A DNA stretch of 64,000 nt from Carallia brachiata (taxonomy: Eukaryota > Streptophyta > Magnoliopsida > Malpighiales > Rhizophoraceae): contig JADCRB010000099.1 of assembly GCA_021464245.1 (NCBI GenBank), forward strand, positions 558,001 to 622,000, read 5' to 3'. Made by a program: the position numbers and the translations under genes. Below, piece by piece: positions 9,711 to 25,479 of this stretch. The notes beneath the pieces are model-generated. The model saw only the letters and a list, made by a program, of their open reading frames with translations, was not told where the DNA came from and ran no database searches. The stretch's first letter is position 1, and each line of letters starts with the position of its first letter.

Positions 9711-12539
9711 GAGTGAGAAGGCAAGTTGCTTTCGGATAATCACTTTGTTCTTATACTCCCCTGCTAGGTGAAAAGTTGCAATCTTTGTTTGTTTGTAGCA
9801 TAGGCATGATAATGAATGTGGTTCGTATTGGGGGATCATTGCTTTTACTGTAATTTTTGGATTAATGCTGGGTGGGTGATGATGGGTGGAATTTATGGTT
9901 GAATAATTTGCTGAACGATCCGTTTCCATTACTCTTGAAAACCAATAAAAATTTGGTTATACTGATTTGTGCTTCTGTGGATTTCTGGGAATTGTATTAT
10001 TCTGAAAGTTAAAGTGTACATTCAACATGTGATTAATGCATGTTTTATGCAGTTTTCTCTCCCCAACTTGGTCCCTTTTTTTTTTTTTAATGGTAAGTTC
10101 TCTTCGGTCTGTGTTTGAGATGGGATGTTAGGATTGACGCAGTAGTTTTTGAAATCTCTTTATTTTTGAGGCATACAGAGCGAAGGCCTTCTGTCAAGTA
10201 GGATTTCATAAAATCCATGTGCCAGAATCATTTTGTGCATGGATTAGTATTTTCATTTGTGTGGTTGAATTAATAAAGTGATCATGACCTTTCTTTGCTT
10301 GTGGAACAACCTATGCACTAAAATTCGTTCTCCTTTGGTTATTGCTGAAACAGGAGTGATGTCCAGCTCCATTGAATCAATCTTGAAGCAATTATCATTT
10401 TATATCTAGATTGTGATGGTTTTCAGCTTTGTCATTCATATCTAAGCAATACTGCTTGGTACCACCCAAATTATTGTTTGATAATAATGCTTAGTATATA
10501 TGTTTTGAATGATTCCTTGGAAGCCTGTTATTTAGGTGTCAATTTGGGAAAGGTCAATTATTCTGCTAGAATGAAAACGGCTTGAAAGAGAGGTGCTTTA
10601 GTTCTTGGTAAAAATTCTCTATCAAGGAAATGGACATTGATAGGATAAAGTGGTTAAGTTAGCCAACATTTGACATTGTTACATATGATATGATGTTTTG
10701 CCATGGGGGACGGGGTGGTATTGATGCCCCGAGATTTGTGGTCCAGACAATGTAATTTTGTCAACTATGAATTTATTACAGAAGCGTGATGCTGTGATTA
10801 TGGTAATGTAACTTTGTCTATTTTGAATTCGTTGCAGATGATTAAGTCGTCTATTCCTTTCAAGCATGAAAAGATGGATAAGAAACCGGAAAATTAGGAA
10901 TCCTGTAACTGAGACTCAGATCTGTCAGTGGATTTTTTTCTTGCTATGTTTCCTTGTTGTATCTCTGTAGCAGTTGAAACAATTGGGATCTTCCTGCTAC
11001 GCCAATTCAATAATTTTGTATGCCTTAACTGTGTAAGCAGTAGTAGATTTTTTTCCTTGCAGATTATAATTGACACTACTCAGGCTTAAATATTCTCTTA
11101 GCAAGCACTGTTTTCACTTCTGGGTTGACAAATTTCCCTCCAATTGCCAAATAGTGTACTATGCAGAAAAGTTGCCTTCCTTCAACCAAAAAAAAAAAAA
11201 AGAAAGAAAATAAAAGAAAAGTTGCCTTCCCTTTTATGCTTCCGTCATCTTGGTTCCAGGTAATTCTCTTTGGATACAACAGAAATTTCTGCCAGACAAT
11301 ACCAGTTCGAAAGTAAATGTTACCAATTCTGATATACATGTTGTGGCCAACCTGTTTACATCTCATGGCTGGCTTTCAGAAGCATTGATCTGTGTGTGGA
11401 GTCTTTAGAGCCTAGGAGAGAGACTATAAAGCCTGCGGACGCTGAATGTGCCAGGTTGAATCCAAATCCTCCTCATAGCATATGATTAAACATTAAAAAG
11501 TTGAAAGGATGAGAGCTTTTACAGACCACTACTTGCTTAACAATGGCTTGTTTAACTTGAAGACCACCATCCTCAATTAATTGTGGGTTTGCATGGGCAT
11601 TGCTGTTTTACAGAATGCCTCTTGATTATGAAGTGCTTATTTCATGCTTAGGTCATAAACTCGTCTCATGTACACTGAAGGCCGAAGATACCAGAGCTTG
11701 ATGGGTTGGACAGAAGCTGCTATTTCATTCAACAAGCAGGAGAGAAAAGGGTCGGAGTATATATGTAATATGTTCAATTCCCCATATTAAAAATGCTGCT
11801 GGTGCCTGGCTTATCATCTTTTTGTTCTTGGCACATGTGGTTGCATTGTTTAATGGAGTTTTGGTACTTTCTTATTTGAACACAGTAATAGTTAGTGGTT
11901 AGTTGTTAGATGTTAGCAAAGATAGGATCGTAGGTCCAGGGATATCGAAAAGGAGGTGCTTTGCACTATAATTAAATCTCACATATTGTGGGGAGTTAGC
12001 CCAAGGCACAAAGCCTTGGTAGCCATTTGGGCTAGCGCAAGTGCTTAATGTTCTAGGGGTTAAAGATAAAATGTAAGTGTCGCTAACAATTTTTAATATT
12101 ATTTTCCTTCTTAAAAAGTACATTTTTATCAACATGAGAAGGCATAAATAGAACTGTGTTGTGGATGGGAGATTTCTTACGAGAAGATGATCAGCACTCG
12201 AAAAACTAATAGAATAAAGGGGGAATCAGAAAGACGTCAAGAAAAGGGCGGTGAGGTGAGTGTCCAAATTTTACAAAGAATATTTAATGAATTCAGCTGT
12301 TGATATTGTCCCAATGTAGGTAAATTATCTAGGCACTTAGTTTCAGTTAATAATGATGTTGGAATTGTGGATTTGTGAATATTGCTGCTGGAAAAAAGAG
12401 CTTAACTTGGTTGTATGAGATGCGACCAGTCTTCAATAGTCTGAATCTTATCTTCGCTAGGCTTCAGGCATGGCTAAATGTTATGAATCCTGAGCCTCCT
12501 TTTCAAGCCATTCTTTAATTCAGCTAATACTAGTAAGGT
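9711..12539. other. PEX7 3' UTR and intergenic DNA
   Basis: The first ~250 bp are probably PEX7 3' UTR, with AATAAA near 9943. After that no protein similarity is seen. A weak imperfect tandem repeat of ~54 bp lies near 10745-10845 (aatgtaattttgtc and aatgtaactttgtc). The 35-bp insertion listed at 11166-11230 lies inside this stretch. Confidence 0.4.
11166..11230 (+). mobile_element. Minimal LINE/SINE-tail insertion (35 bp) with perfect 15-bp duplication
   Basis: GAAAAGTTGCCTTCC occurs at 11166-11180 and 11216-11230. The 35 bp between begin TTCAACC and continue as an A-rich tail. The ...ACC-A(n) ending recurs in the insertions at 43179 and 59648, suggesting one retrotransposon family supplied all three tails. 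Confidence 0.78.
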
Positions 12540-13282
12540 GTGGATTTCTAATTCTAAAAAGGCTAGCGGCCCTTGGATACCACCATTCTACCGTAGTCTC
12601 AATTGGAATTTGGATGGATTTGCTGGGGGAAAACCTGGATCTGCTTGAATCAGAGGAATCCTTCGGGATCATCTTGGCATGTTTCGCTGAATCTTTCGTG
12701 TCCTATTGGTACTCAAAATTCTAACGTGGCCGAACTTCTTGTCATCAAGAAACTTATTGATAATTTTCATGCAGCAGCCACCCTATCATGCATGGGAAGT
12801 TATTTCATTATTATTGAATCGTGCTTAATTATTTCTGCTTCTTGGATGAAAGGAAAAACTGATAGGCCCTTGGCAATTGTGAGATGAAATGCGTGAAGTC
12901 GAGACCTTCATGAGTTCTCGTAATAAGGATATTTTAAATATAAGGAGACACTCTTAACACAATTGCGGATAGTCTTGCTAAACAAGGAGTGGGTAAACAA
13001 GAAGACTTTATTGCTTGGCTCTACCTTGCGTGTTGGCTTTGTCTAAATCATTGTTTGCAGGGGACTCTGGCCTTTAATTTTTTTTGTTTTCTTTTCTGCT
13101 CTTCATGCTTGCAATTGACTGGTTTGACTATTTTGTCTCCCTGTCTATGTAGCTATTTCTCTATCACTTATATGTTTGGGTGTTTGTTGTTGGATGGGTT
13201 ACTGCTGGTAGAGTCCCATCCTAGTGCAAACTTCACCCTATTAATAAGAGCTATGTTTGGTTTATTAGAAGAAAAAAAAAAT
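12540..13282 (+). mobile_element. 5'-truncated LINE remnant: RNase H domain and 3' tail
   Basis: Across several frames the DNA reads as the C-terminal RNase H-like (RVT_3) domain of a plant LINE. Recognisable pieces are LNWNLDGFAGGKPGSA near 12600, a GGILRD-like stretch, then NSNVAELLVIKKLID (about 12720), SWMKGKTDRP (about 12840) and NTIADSLAKQGVGKQED (about 12958). Frameshifts and stops separate the pieces, so it is dead. The plus-strand order and an A-run at about 13270-13280 fit a 3' fragment. The 5' boundary is approximate and no target duplication was found. Confidence 0.75.
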
Positions 13283-14369
13283 TCGTCCTTATAGCTTTTG
13301 TAGCTCATTGGACCAAAATCCAAGCTTATGGCATGTAAGGATGGCTTAATTTTGATTTGTTGCTTCCCAAAAATCTAGAAACTATATATTTTTTTTTTTT
13401 TGTTAGTAATTAGTGCGCGGAACTCTCCTGGAATTATCCCTTGAAATTATGAGTTTGATTATGGGACAGGAGGTGTGCAGTGTTCTCCATGGACTGATGA
13501 GTTTGTGTTTCTTTGTGTTGGTTTTCAATGGGTTTATTGTTTTTTGCACCCCAGCAATTGATGAATTACAAGAAAATTTTTTGTGTTTTATTTACAAAAT
13601 GGGAAAACATGATGAGATTTCTTACTTGACCGCTGACAAGTTGCGAACAACTTACTCTATTATGTAATTGCATGATGCTTTTGCCCAAAGTCAAGACGCT
13701 CACCATCTTCTTTTCCCTAAATCCATAAATTACCATCTACATTCAATCGGTCCTTCTCTTTTGTCTTTTCGAGCAGGAATTTGAAATGGGGTTCGAAAGA
13801 GGGAAAAAGAAGATGGGAACATAAATGGAAAAAATGATTGATAGAGAAAGATAAGGTGAGTGATTCGGGTAGGGAGATGGAGGAGATCATTAATTTTGTT
13901 TTTGGTGGGATATTTTTTTCACTCCAGAAGGAGTGTGAGAGAAAGAGGACAGAGATAGCGATATAGAGAGGGAGAAAAGAAGTCTATACAATAAAAAAGA
14001 GGTGGGTGATATTTTTAAATTTTTTTTTAGTGTAATATATTTATAATTTTTATTACGTTAATTTATTTTATATATTTTATTATTTTAATAAAAATTTGTA
14101 TAGTATAAAATTATAAATAAATTATATTAAAAAAAAGAATCGAATTAAAAATAAAAGATAAAAGCAACAATGAGATGCAGTTTATTAAAAATAGAAAGAG
14201 GGTCATGGTTCGTACTTTATTATACTATATATACGAGAGAACTGATAAAAAATAATATTTGAAGCCAACTGTCATGTAAAGGTAACTGATAAAAAAATGA
14301 TAATTTTATTAAAGATAGATGGAGGGTCACAGTTCATGCCGCACCTCTCTTTCCTATGCATAGGAAACT
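13283..14369. other. Intergenic DNA, no gene seen
   Basis: AT-rich sequence with a GA-rich patch at 13780-13990. One open frame (13413-13667) has no recognisable motif. Nothing else is supported. Confidence 0.35.
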
Positions 14370-14824
14370 TGCCTTTAAATGAAGAGGGTTTGACTATTTA
14401 AAGACTTATGTTTTTAAAAAAAAAAATTGCATCAAAAATATATTTTTTTTCACATTTGTAAGTTAAAATTGAAGATCATTTGGCTAACTTTTTTTGCTTA
14501 AACTCTCTTATAAGAAAGGTTTTTTATTCAAATATTATTTGATCAGTCTAAATTTTATCTAAGTTTCACTTTAAAATTAACGAGTCTAAACTTTAAAAAT
14601 ACACTTTCAAAATAAATTTTCTTTGATGCTAGGTGATAAACGAAAGCAAGAAAATTCTAATTTAAGTTATTAGACTACCACCTCAAAATGATAAACTATT
14701 TATAAACTCGTAGAGATTTCAGAATGGACTTTAAAGTTGCAAGATAAATGAGTCTTGGAGACGTGAGTTGGGTTGATGTGAGACGTGAGGCCTTTGATCA
14801 TAAAGATCCCTACCTATTAACAAA
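14370..14824 (+). repeat. Direct repeat copy A (~455 bp)
   Basis: It shares long stretches with 15807-16305 in the same orientation, for example cctttaaatgaagagg at the start, gactttaaagttgcaagat and gaggcctttgatcataaag near the end. The two copies are clearly diverged, with small indels. They flank an inverted-repeat element exactly. Origin unknown; a TRIM-like LTR pair was considered, see rejected items. Confidence 0.7.
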
Positions 14825-15806
14825 GTTGTCAAAATCAAGACTTTATTTAAAATTGTTTTGAAAATGTCAAAATCAAATTATAGAATTAGATTGTAAAATC
14901 ATTAAATTTTACCGAAATTAAAAAAAGGTAAAAAAAATCAATTGAAATGTAATTTTTAAGTTTTAAACATTTCATAAATTTTTTAATTAAAATTAAAGCA
15001 TAAACAATAGCTATTAAAGACAATTTCAAATCCACTTACTTTGCTCACCATTAATATTCAACACTACACAAAATTATATATTATTATTCATAATTAACAA
15101 CATTAATTGTGACCATTATCTCCTTAATTTAGATGATGATCATAATTTTCATAATTATGTGGTGCTTCTTCAACATTATCTCTATAAGTTTGTGGCACTG
15201 TGAAATTACTCTATGAACTGTGATGCGTCTCATGCTTTTGTAAAATAGAAATATTAGGTGTACCAAACATACTAAACTTAATAAAAAGGTAATTAAATAT
15301 TTTAAAAAAAAATTCTGCACTAAGAAGCATACACACTCATTAAAAAATTAAAATAATTGTTTGTGCTGTCTTAAAAATAAAAAAGGTTTTTTGAAGAAAA
15401 ATTTTTTTTGTAATGAATTGTATGCAATATTTACATTTTATATTTTAAGATAAGGTCTATCTAAATTTAAATTTTAATATATATATATTATATATATATA
15501 TGCTGGACCAGTTGCAAAAATATGATTCAGCTTTGGAAGTTGAAACACAGAAATTAAAAGAAAAAGAAGAAAGAAGAAAGAAGAAGCCTCTGATGAGTAA
15601 TGGATGGCTTCCAGATCGTGCTGTCTTTGTAAAATTCAAAATATCTTTGTCAAAATAAAGGAACGCCTGAAAATAACGTTGGTTCGTGGAATTGGTGGGA
15701 TCCAATTTCACGATTTAACTCGTAATTTTGAATAGATTTTATTTTAAAATGACTATAAAAGTAATCCAAATCGTTCAGAAGGTATGATATTCACGATTTT
15801 GACAAC
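14825..15806. mobile_element. ~982 bp element with GTTGTCAAAATC inverted ends
   Basis: The left end GTTGTCAAAATC (14825-14836) is matched perfectly by GATTTTGACAAC at the right end (15795-15806). The interior is AT-rich, with a TA dinucleotide run at about 15478-15502 and cacgatttaactcg-type words near the right end. No transposase is visible. The element fills the whole space between the two direct repeat copies. Its terminal TTGTCAAAATC resembles that of the element at 7848-8293. Confidence 0.65.
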
Positions 15807-16305
15807 TTACCTTTAAATGAAGAGGTTTTGACCATTTGCAGGCTTATGTTTTCGAGAAAAAAAAAAAAAAGTGCGTGAATATATATTTTTCTTTGCATTT
15901 GTAAGTGAAAGGCGAAGGTCATTTGGTTGGCAATTTTATTTAAATTTTCTTATAAGAAATATTATCTATTTAAGTACCGTTTGGTCTGTATAAGTCTTTT
16001 TTAAATTCAGTCTCAATATTAACGAATTTAAAATTTAATACTATATTTTTAATATAAATTTCCTTTAGTGTTAGGGAGCAAGCAAAAGTGAAAATATTTA
16101 AATTCAGGTCAATATGAAAAAAAATATATTGAATCATCGTTAACCTATCACTTTGGCTAATAACCTATTTATGAATTTTAGAGATTTGATGGTGGACTTT
16201 AAAGTTGCAAGATGAATGAGTCTTGGAGACATGAACTTTGGAGACATGAGCTGGGTTGAATGTGAGACCTGAGGCCTTTGATCATAAAGATCCCCACCTA
16301 TCAAA
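15807..16305 (+). repeat. Direct repeat copy B (~500 bp)
   Basis: This is the second copy of the 14370-14824 segment. It differs by a short internal duplication near 16215-16250 (gagtcttggagacatga, then ctttggagacatgag) and several small indels. Confidence 0.7.
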
Positions 16306-17185
16306 GCTCGCATGTTGGAGCTCGTGGTTCCCAGTTCATTGGGCGAACTGCGAACCAGATCATAGATGATCCAAGAATTCAAGCCTTGCCAAAGACCTAT
16401 TTGGACGAGTCCTTATCACCTTTATTTCCATAGTTGATAGATTAGTCGTAATCCTCCACAAAAATGAGATTGAACGTTGGATTTTGAAGCTACTTGGCAA
16501 TAGAATGTCGGATTCTAAAACTAACTGCCATCTACTTTCAAGTCAAGAAGAGGGTCTACAAGCAACTAACACAAAACTATGTGGTGCTGTGGTAGGACAA
16601 AGTATCTAAGGCCATTGCATGAGTAAAAAGTTCCGTTCACAACCTCCATATTCCAATCTCAAAAGCTCTTGACTTGGTAACATTAAACCAAACGTTTAAG
16701 GGTTGCAGTCTAATAGTTGAATATCCGATTCTTCTAATGATATGTATCTTAGAAGAGTGATATAACTTCCAAGACCGTGGAGGCTAACAAATACAAGTTT
16801 TATAATTAAGAGACACTTTTGCTCTGTCCCACTTTATGCATTTAGACATATTAATCGGGTAGCTAACTACTGCATTGTGTGTGGTTTAGTGCCGCTGCAG
16901 GGTTAACTGTCGCTGCAGGGTTAACGCTCGGCGAAAGTTCGAGCGCTTGAAATATAAAGTGCAATTAAAGATATATCTAACTTTACATCATTTTAAGAGA
17001 GCTTTCATGAATTTAATACAGCGACTCAACCCACTAAGCAATACAATCAATATAATTCTCTTTAAGGAGATTGTGAGAGTAATCAAGCCTATTTTTCCAT
17101 TTTATTAAAAAAAAAAAAAAAAGTGCTAACTCTGCTATTTTACCAATCATGTTTCTGTGTCAAATTGGGTTGCCGACCAATTAGG
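16306..17185. other. Intergenic DNA with an 18-bp tandem duplication
   Basis: No gene recognised. At 16893-16928 the string CGCTGCAGGGTTAAC is repeated in tandem with a period of 18 bp, once followed by TGT and once by GCT. An A-run lies at 17107-17121. Confidence 0.5.
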
Positions 17186-18184
17186 GTGTCAAATTGTGAT
17201 CTGATATGATGAATCAACTCGAACCAGCCAAATAAAATTCAACCAGAATCTAATTCGAATACAACCTGGCCAAGAAAAATAACACAACTCAAAGTGATCC
17301 AAACCCCACTTGAAAAGACATAGCTTTACTTTTAAAATTGAAAAAAAAAAGTTGAATATTCAATTTTTTTTTAGTTTTACTTATTATTTTATTTATATGC
17401 ACATTATATAAGTAGGCTACTTTATTTTTATATATTATGCCAATAAATATATGTACATATATTTTTTTAAAAATTATATAATTTTTTATTTATAATATAT
17501 ATTGTTAATTTGAAAGGCAAGTCTTAGTTTTGCTAAGATGTTTCTCTATTCTAATCTAATGGTCACAAGTTTAAATCATAGAAGCAGTTTCTTGAAAATT
17601 AGAATAAAATTGTCAATATTAAATATTTTCTTAAATTGAGAGTCTTGTGCATTAAATTTCATTTTTGATATATATATTTAATTATTTTATATTAACATCA
17701 AATTATTTGTTTTCTACAATTATCTATTTTTATCTCTTTTTTTAAATTTATAGTAGTTTAAAATTTTATACATACATTATATATATATATATTAATAAAA
17801 ATTATACATAATAGGTATTGTATACTCTATAACTTTGATACAAATTAATATAAAAAAATTAAAATAAACAATTTCAACCATAATAACATATGATAATAAA
17901 TAATTTATATATAAATAATAAGTATAATAAATGATTTTATGTATAATATATCATGTATATAAATAATCATATAATTTACATATTTACATGTATGATAAAA
18001 TAAAGAATTAGGGAAAAGAGGAACATTATTTTCTAAAAAATTAGCATAGTAGCATATCAACCTGCAAGTCGACCTGAACTTGAACATGACTCAATCGGGA
18101 CGTGACCTGCAGGTAACTCAACTTAAAATAACTTGAACCCGAAATAATACAATTCGAATCCGACTTAACTCATATGTTTGACAC
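17186..18184. mobile_element. ~1 kb element with GTGTCAAA inverted ends
   Basis: GTGTCAAA at 17186-17193 is inverted as TTTGACAC at 18177-18184. Sub-terminal regions on both sides are rich in words such as tcaactcgaacc and aacttgaacccg, while the centre is very AT-rich and non-coding. This organisation is common among plant non-autonomous DNA elements. The target duplication is unclear. Confidence 0.5.
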
Positions 18185-21100
18185 ATCGACTACCAACCAC
18201 TGCTTTTAAAATTTTTGCATTTACGGTATAGCATACGCAAATGCTTTGTAGGCCTTTTCCCTGTAGTAAAAATTCATGGACTCACTTCAAATTTTATTTT
18301 CAAGTTGAGTTAACTTGACTTGTTTTTTAAGTGAGTCATATAAGAAATTTCTTTTTTTTTTTTAGTGAAAATTTGCAAGAAAGAGATTATTCTTTGAATT
18401 TCATTGTGCTATTAACTATTAAGGATGATTAGTAATCTATTATCAGCTAAAATAATAATTTTAATTAGTTTATCTAAATTAGAGGTTAATTTACCTAAAT
18501 TTGGAGTTCAGAATTACGATCATTCAAGCAAGGCATTGCAACAACTTGTCTATACAAACTCACACACAGATACTAGAATAAACCACGTGGTGTACATAGT
18601 AATCTGGACCATTCAAGCTCTTCAAATGCCAGAGCTGTAGAAAGATGGTTTTCTCTTTAGTGACTTCTATTAATCAACAAAAAATTTTCAGTCGGAAAAA
18701 GAAAAATAAGTAGAAAAAGTAGAGGCTAAGTGCGAAAATGTTGGTATTCTTTTTTTTTTTTTTCCTGGACCAAATTGTCCCGTCAAGCTAAATCTGTGCC
18801 CAGCCCAACTCTCGGTTCTACTTCAGTTAATGGTTAGATTCCACTTCGGCCCAGTTTTTTTTTTTTTTTTTCCATATTAAAGTTTTAAAATAAACACTCT
18901 CTTCACCACCGTATGATATAGCAATAATCATCAAACACTCAGATCGTGAGGTCCTAGATCAAACACTGCGGTGAGGCTATACATATGTGACACCCTTTGA
19001 TTCTCGAACGGTGTGGTATTTGGGTTGTGCTTGCGATATTTGCTCCTCCGTAAATTCAGTGTATACCTGCACAACCTATCAAAATGTGGTTTAGTGCAAT
19101 CTTCCCTAATGGCTATGTGAGGCATCATCCCCGCTTACCCATTTTGTTTACTAAAAAAAAAAAAAAAACAACTCTCTCCCACTCTTAGCGTGGAGACATT
19201 TGGGAAATATTTTAACAAATATTGTGAATTTAGGATATTATTAATAAATTTAATCTTTTTAAGAATGCTTTAGGAGTTGTTAAAAAAAAAAACAGAAAGA
19301 ACGAAAAGAAAGAATGCTTTTAGGAATTTTTTTTAACATTGAAACGGGTAGTGGTTAGTGTGCAAATCTAGAATATTATTTGTAATCCTAGTCAATTTAG
19401 GAATGATTATAGGAGCCTGGTTTAGGAAATAATAAAAAAATCTGGTGAATTTATTAGGATATTAGTCAAACTTAATTATGTATTAGGCATGATTCTCATA
19501 GCATGATTTAGAAAATAATTCCATAAATATCGAGAATTTAGAAAATTATTCATAAACTAAATTAGGAATGATTTTAGTTGTTTGGTTTAGGAAATAATTC
19601 AAAAAATATCGTAAATTTGGTATATTATTTGATAAACTTAATCATAATCACAGTGATTTTATGGGTATAGGGTAAATCAATTTTAGCGTTATGATTTCAA
19701 TGTCATGTTGGTCAACGTCGTTATATCCATTTATCAAATTGCCTCCGTAACTTAACAACAATTTTAGGGAATTGAAATCATGACTTAGGGTGCTTTTTTT
19801 TTTTCTCTCCTTTATAATGAATGGATAAATTTTATTTTAGAAAAAATTAGTGCAAGAAAGTAAAATTTTATGCATTAAATTTGTTAGAGAAGACAAAGAA
19901 TATAGCCAGCCAGGCAATTGGATTTGTTAATTGCCTTCATTAACGTGCTCTAGTCATGTTTTTTTTTAATTCTAAACCTCCATCAAGTCAGCTGAAACTT
20001 TATTTTTTATATTTTTATATTTTTTATGAATGTTCCAACTAGCTATTTCTTGGTTAAATATTTCAAGGTCAGCTGAAAATGCTGGCCGGGGAGCTATCTA
20101 CATCGGGCCGATAGGGTGAGACTCAGAGCAGGTTGCGCTTCCAAGCTCTTTTTAGAGCACCCATAAATGTTGACTTTTTGTATTTTGATTAGTATGTAAA
20201 ATGTAATAAAATTAATAATTTTTATAATAAAAATTATTAATTATTTGTTATTATAAATATTATTAATATTATTATAAAATTATTAATCTTAATTTATTCC
20301 AAATGTGAATTGAGACACAAAAAAATCGGTAGGTATATATTTTCTCTTTTATTTATTGATTTACCAGCTGACGCTGAGTTTGCGCGCATAATTTTGCTTT
20401 TCTATATCCGTGTCTACTAGCACCGCACATTCCGGCAGTTCCATATTAAGTTTGACTGTTAGATTCTCAAGCTACTTGTCATCTACTCCTGGGTCAAGGG
20501 GTCTGAATAGCAAACAGGCATCTAACACCAAATTAATTTGGTGCTACTGACAAATGTACGTACGAGCGCAGACACCTTGATACTTCCTGCCTCATTTTTC
20601 AAAGAGCAATGACACATCACGAATTCCATATTATAAATATTATGATTATTATATTATAAGAAAATTAATTTATTTGTTTAATACCATTAAAAAAAATTTA
20701 AGTCATACACTTATATTTGAAATATTTCATATTGGGGATCTAGAAACAGTTTTAATTTGTATGTACATAAAAAAATAATTATTGTGTGGGTTTGTGAGAG
20801 AAAAAAAGTACTAATAAAAATATAAATAATATTTTAATAAAATTAACGACACAAAATTTAACGACATCAATTTTTTTTTTTAAGTTGGGATAATTACTCC
20901 CATAACTTATCACATGCATCCGCCTTGTTTCATTATACTGTTTTTTGAGATATTTATTATTATTATTATTGTTATTATTAATATTAATAATTTTTGCAAA
21001 TCCTGATTCTGTCCAAAGCGGGCTGGCCATAATCCCCTGCTGCTTAGTACCAAAGTTTTCATTCAGTGAGATGTCAATTTGGTAAATTTAGAACTCGCCA

Positions 21101-21337
21101 TTTTGTTTTGAAATTCTTGAAATTTTCTTATTCGTCTTGCCTGGAAGTCAAATTAACTCAGGAGAAAACAATTTAAGTGAGACCCGAATAAAAAGAAAAA
21201 AAAATCCAGTTCTTTGAGCATAAAATTGGGTGTCTGCTACAGTAAATAAGAAAACAGGATGTGGGAAACATGTCATACACTAAGAAAGGTGACAAGTAGT
21301 TGAGCTGACTGGTAGTTGCTTGCCGATGTTAAAGTTC
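18185..21337. other. Intergenic DNA with diverged short tandem repeats
   Basis: Between about 19205 and 19665 a phrase like gaatttaggatattattnataaa...ggtttaggaaataat recurs about five times at irregular 70-140 bp spacing, suggesting an old, decayed tandem repeat. A TTA/AAT microsatellite lies at 20950-20990. No gene was recognised. The last ~200 bp are upstream of the cysteine protease. Confidence 0.45.
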
Positions 21338-21347
21338 TATTATAAAA
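21338..21347 (+). promoter_or_regulatory. Candidate TATA box of the cysteine protease
   Basis: The string ctattataaaatg contains TATAAAA about 65 bp upstream of the ATG at 21408. That spacing would give a 5' UTR of about 30-40 nt, which is plausible for a plant gene. Confidence 0.45.
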
Positions 21348-21407
21348 TGTATCCATGGCAATGATAGATTTAGACCAAAAAGATTTCAGGTAACCAACTT
21401 TAGAGAA

Positions 21408-23992
<2,585 letters not shown>

Positions 23993-25098
23993 AAAGAGAA
24001 GACCCCATTGAGATTTTGAAGATCAGATCATGCTTAGACTTCTTTTTCCTGGACAGTATTATTCAAACCTTCCATGAGCATTGGTTTTATATAGACGTAG
24101 CAGGGAAAAAGAAGAATAAGAAAATAAACTGGGGAATATCTAAGCGGATGTATCTTCTGGAGTTGTGATTCCGTTGTACTTTGCTTACTGAATTTTCTCT
24201 TAAGGTTAATTTCATTTTCCATATATAAAACTTCTTTTCATTCCAAGTATCAACAGAGAAAAAAAAAATCTTTATTTCTTATATTACATTAGCTTTTTGG
24301 TATTAGATTTCGATTTCTAAAAATCACATTAAATTTTAATTAATTCGATTATTATATACACATTAATTAATTAACAATGTGGTTGTTTGAGATGCTTAAG
24401 CGGATAGAATGAAATTGGGTGACAACCTGGGCCCGTCAAAACGACGTCAAACTTTAAAGTACGAATGAGCATTTGGGTGTTAATGGATGATTGTCGGAAG
24501 GGCACTCCAATTAAGGCTCGCCCTTTCAAAAAATCTTACTTTTCGGTTGGGGTTGGGACCACATTTATGATTTTTCTTGATTTTCTCGAAGGTAAACCAT
24601 CTATCTAATCCTGTGTTCGGTGTGCAAAAAAATATTAAGAAGAAAAAAAAATATAATTATTATTATTTTTTTTTCTTCACTTTTTACATCACTCTAAATA
24701 ACTTTATTTTTTCTATACTTTTTCTCTCACAAATTACTATTTACTTTTTTTTATCATACTTTATTTCTCTCACTTTTTTTTACTACTCCAAACAATTTTA
24801 TTTTTTCTCTATTTTTTCTCTCACAAATTACTATTTACCTTTTCTTTCACCTATTTTCTTTCTCTCAACTTTTTTATCACTCTAAATAACTTTATTTTTA
24901 CTCTACTTTTCTTCTTTTTCTCCTCGTTTCCCCTCATTTCTCATATTTTTCTCGCACTCAAGCGCGGCAAAGGAAAAAGAGACCAGGACATGTGCAATTA
25001 AGGAACTGCTTCCTTGTGAACCAAGACAAATCTTGATGGTGGACACCACCCTGTTTGTTGACTAACCCAAATTACATTACCATAGATTGACCACCTAC
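23993..25098. other. Protease 3' flank and pyrimidine-rich repeat
   Basis: The protease 3' UTR probably occupies the first ~200 bp. From about 24640 to 24960 the plus strand is almost pure pyrimidine plus A, with tctctcacaaattactattta present near 24722 and 24820 and tcactctaaataactttatt present near 24689 and 24876. This is an imperfect repeat of roughly 100-190 bp spacing. No gene is seen. Confidence 0.5.
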
Positions 25099-25479
25099 AT
25101 TAGTGGTTACCTATTATTGTTTGTTTGTGTCTGACGTGCTTTTTAGGATGCTTGATAAGGCAGTAGCGCAAAATAATCTCAAAAGCATCAAGCTCTCGCC
25201 CTATTGCCTTACCTTATCCCATCTATTCTTTGCGGACAACACCTTGATATTTGCACAGGCGACACCGACGGAGGCTACCTATTTAATGAATCTGGTGCAT
25301 GACTTTTGCCGAGCCTCAGGACAAAACATTAATATTCAGAAGTCGGGGGCTTAGTTCAGCCGCAACACTCTAGTGCAACAGAGAGAAGCGGTCCACCAAA
25401 TTTTGGGCTTTAGCAGTATCAACGAGTTGGAGAAACATCTGGGACTTCCTTTAAGCTGGCAATATCTAAAGTTAAGGCA

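Noticed and set aside
12603..13294. Two open frames that could be small genes
   Set aside because: Both overlap pieces of a LINE RNase H domain read in several frames; this is a decayed retrotransposon.
14370..16305. Miniature LTR retrotransposon (TRIM) with 14370-14824 and 15807-16305 as LTRs
   Set aside because: Copy B does not start with TG, no purine tract precedes it, no tRNA-primer site was evident after copy A, and no 5-bp target duplication was found. The inner segment has its own perfect inverted ends.
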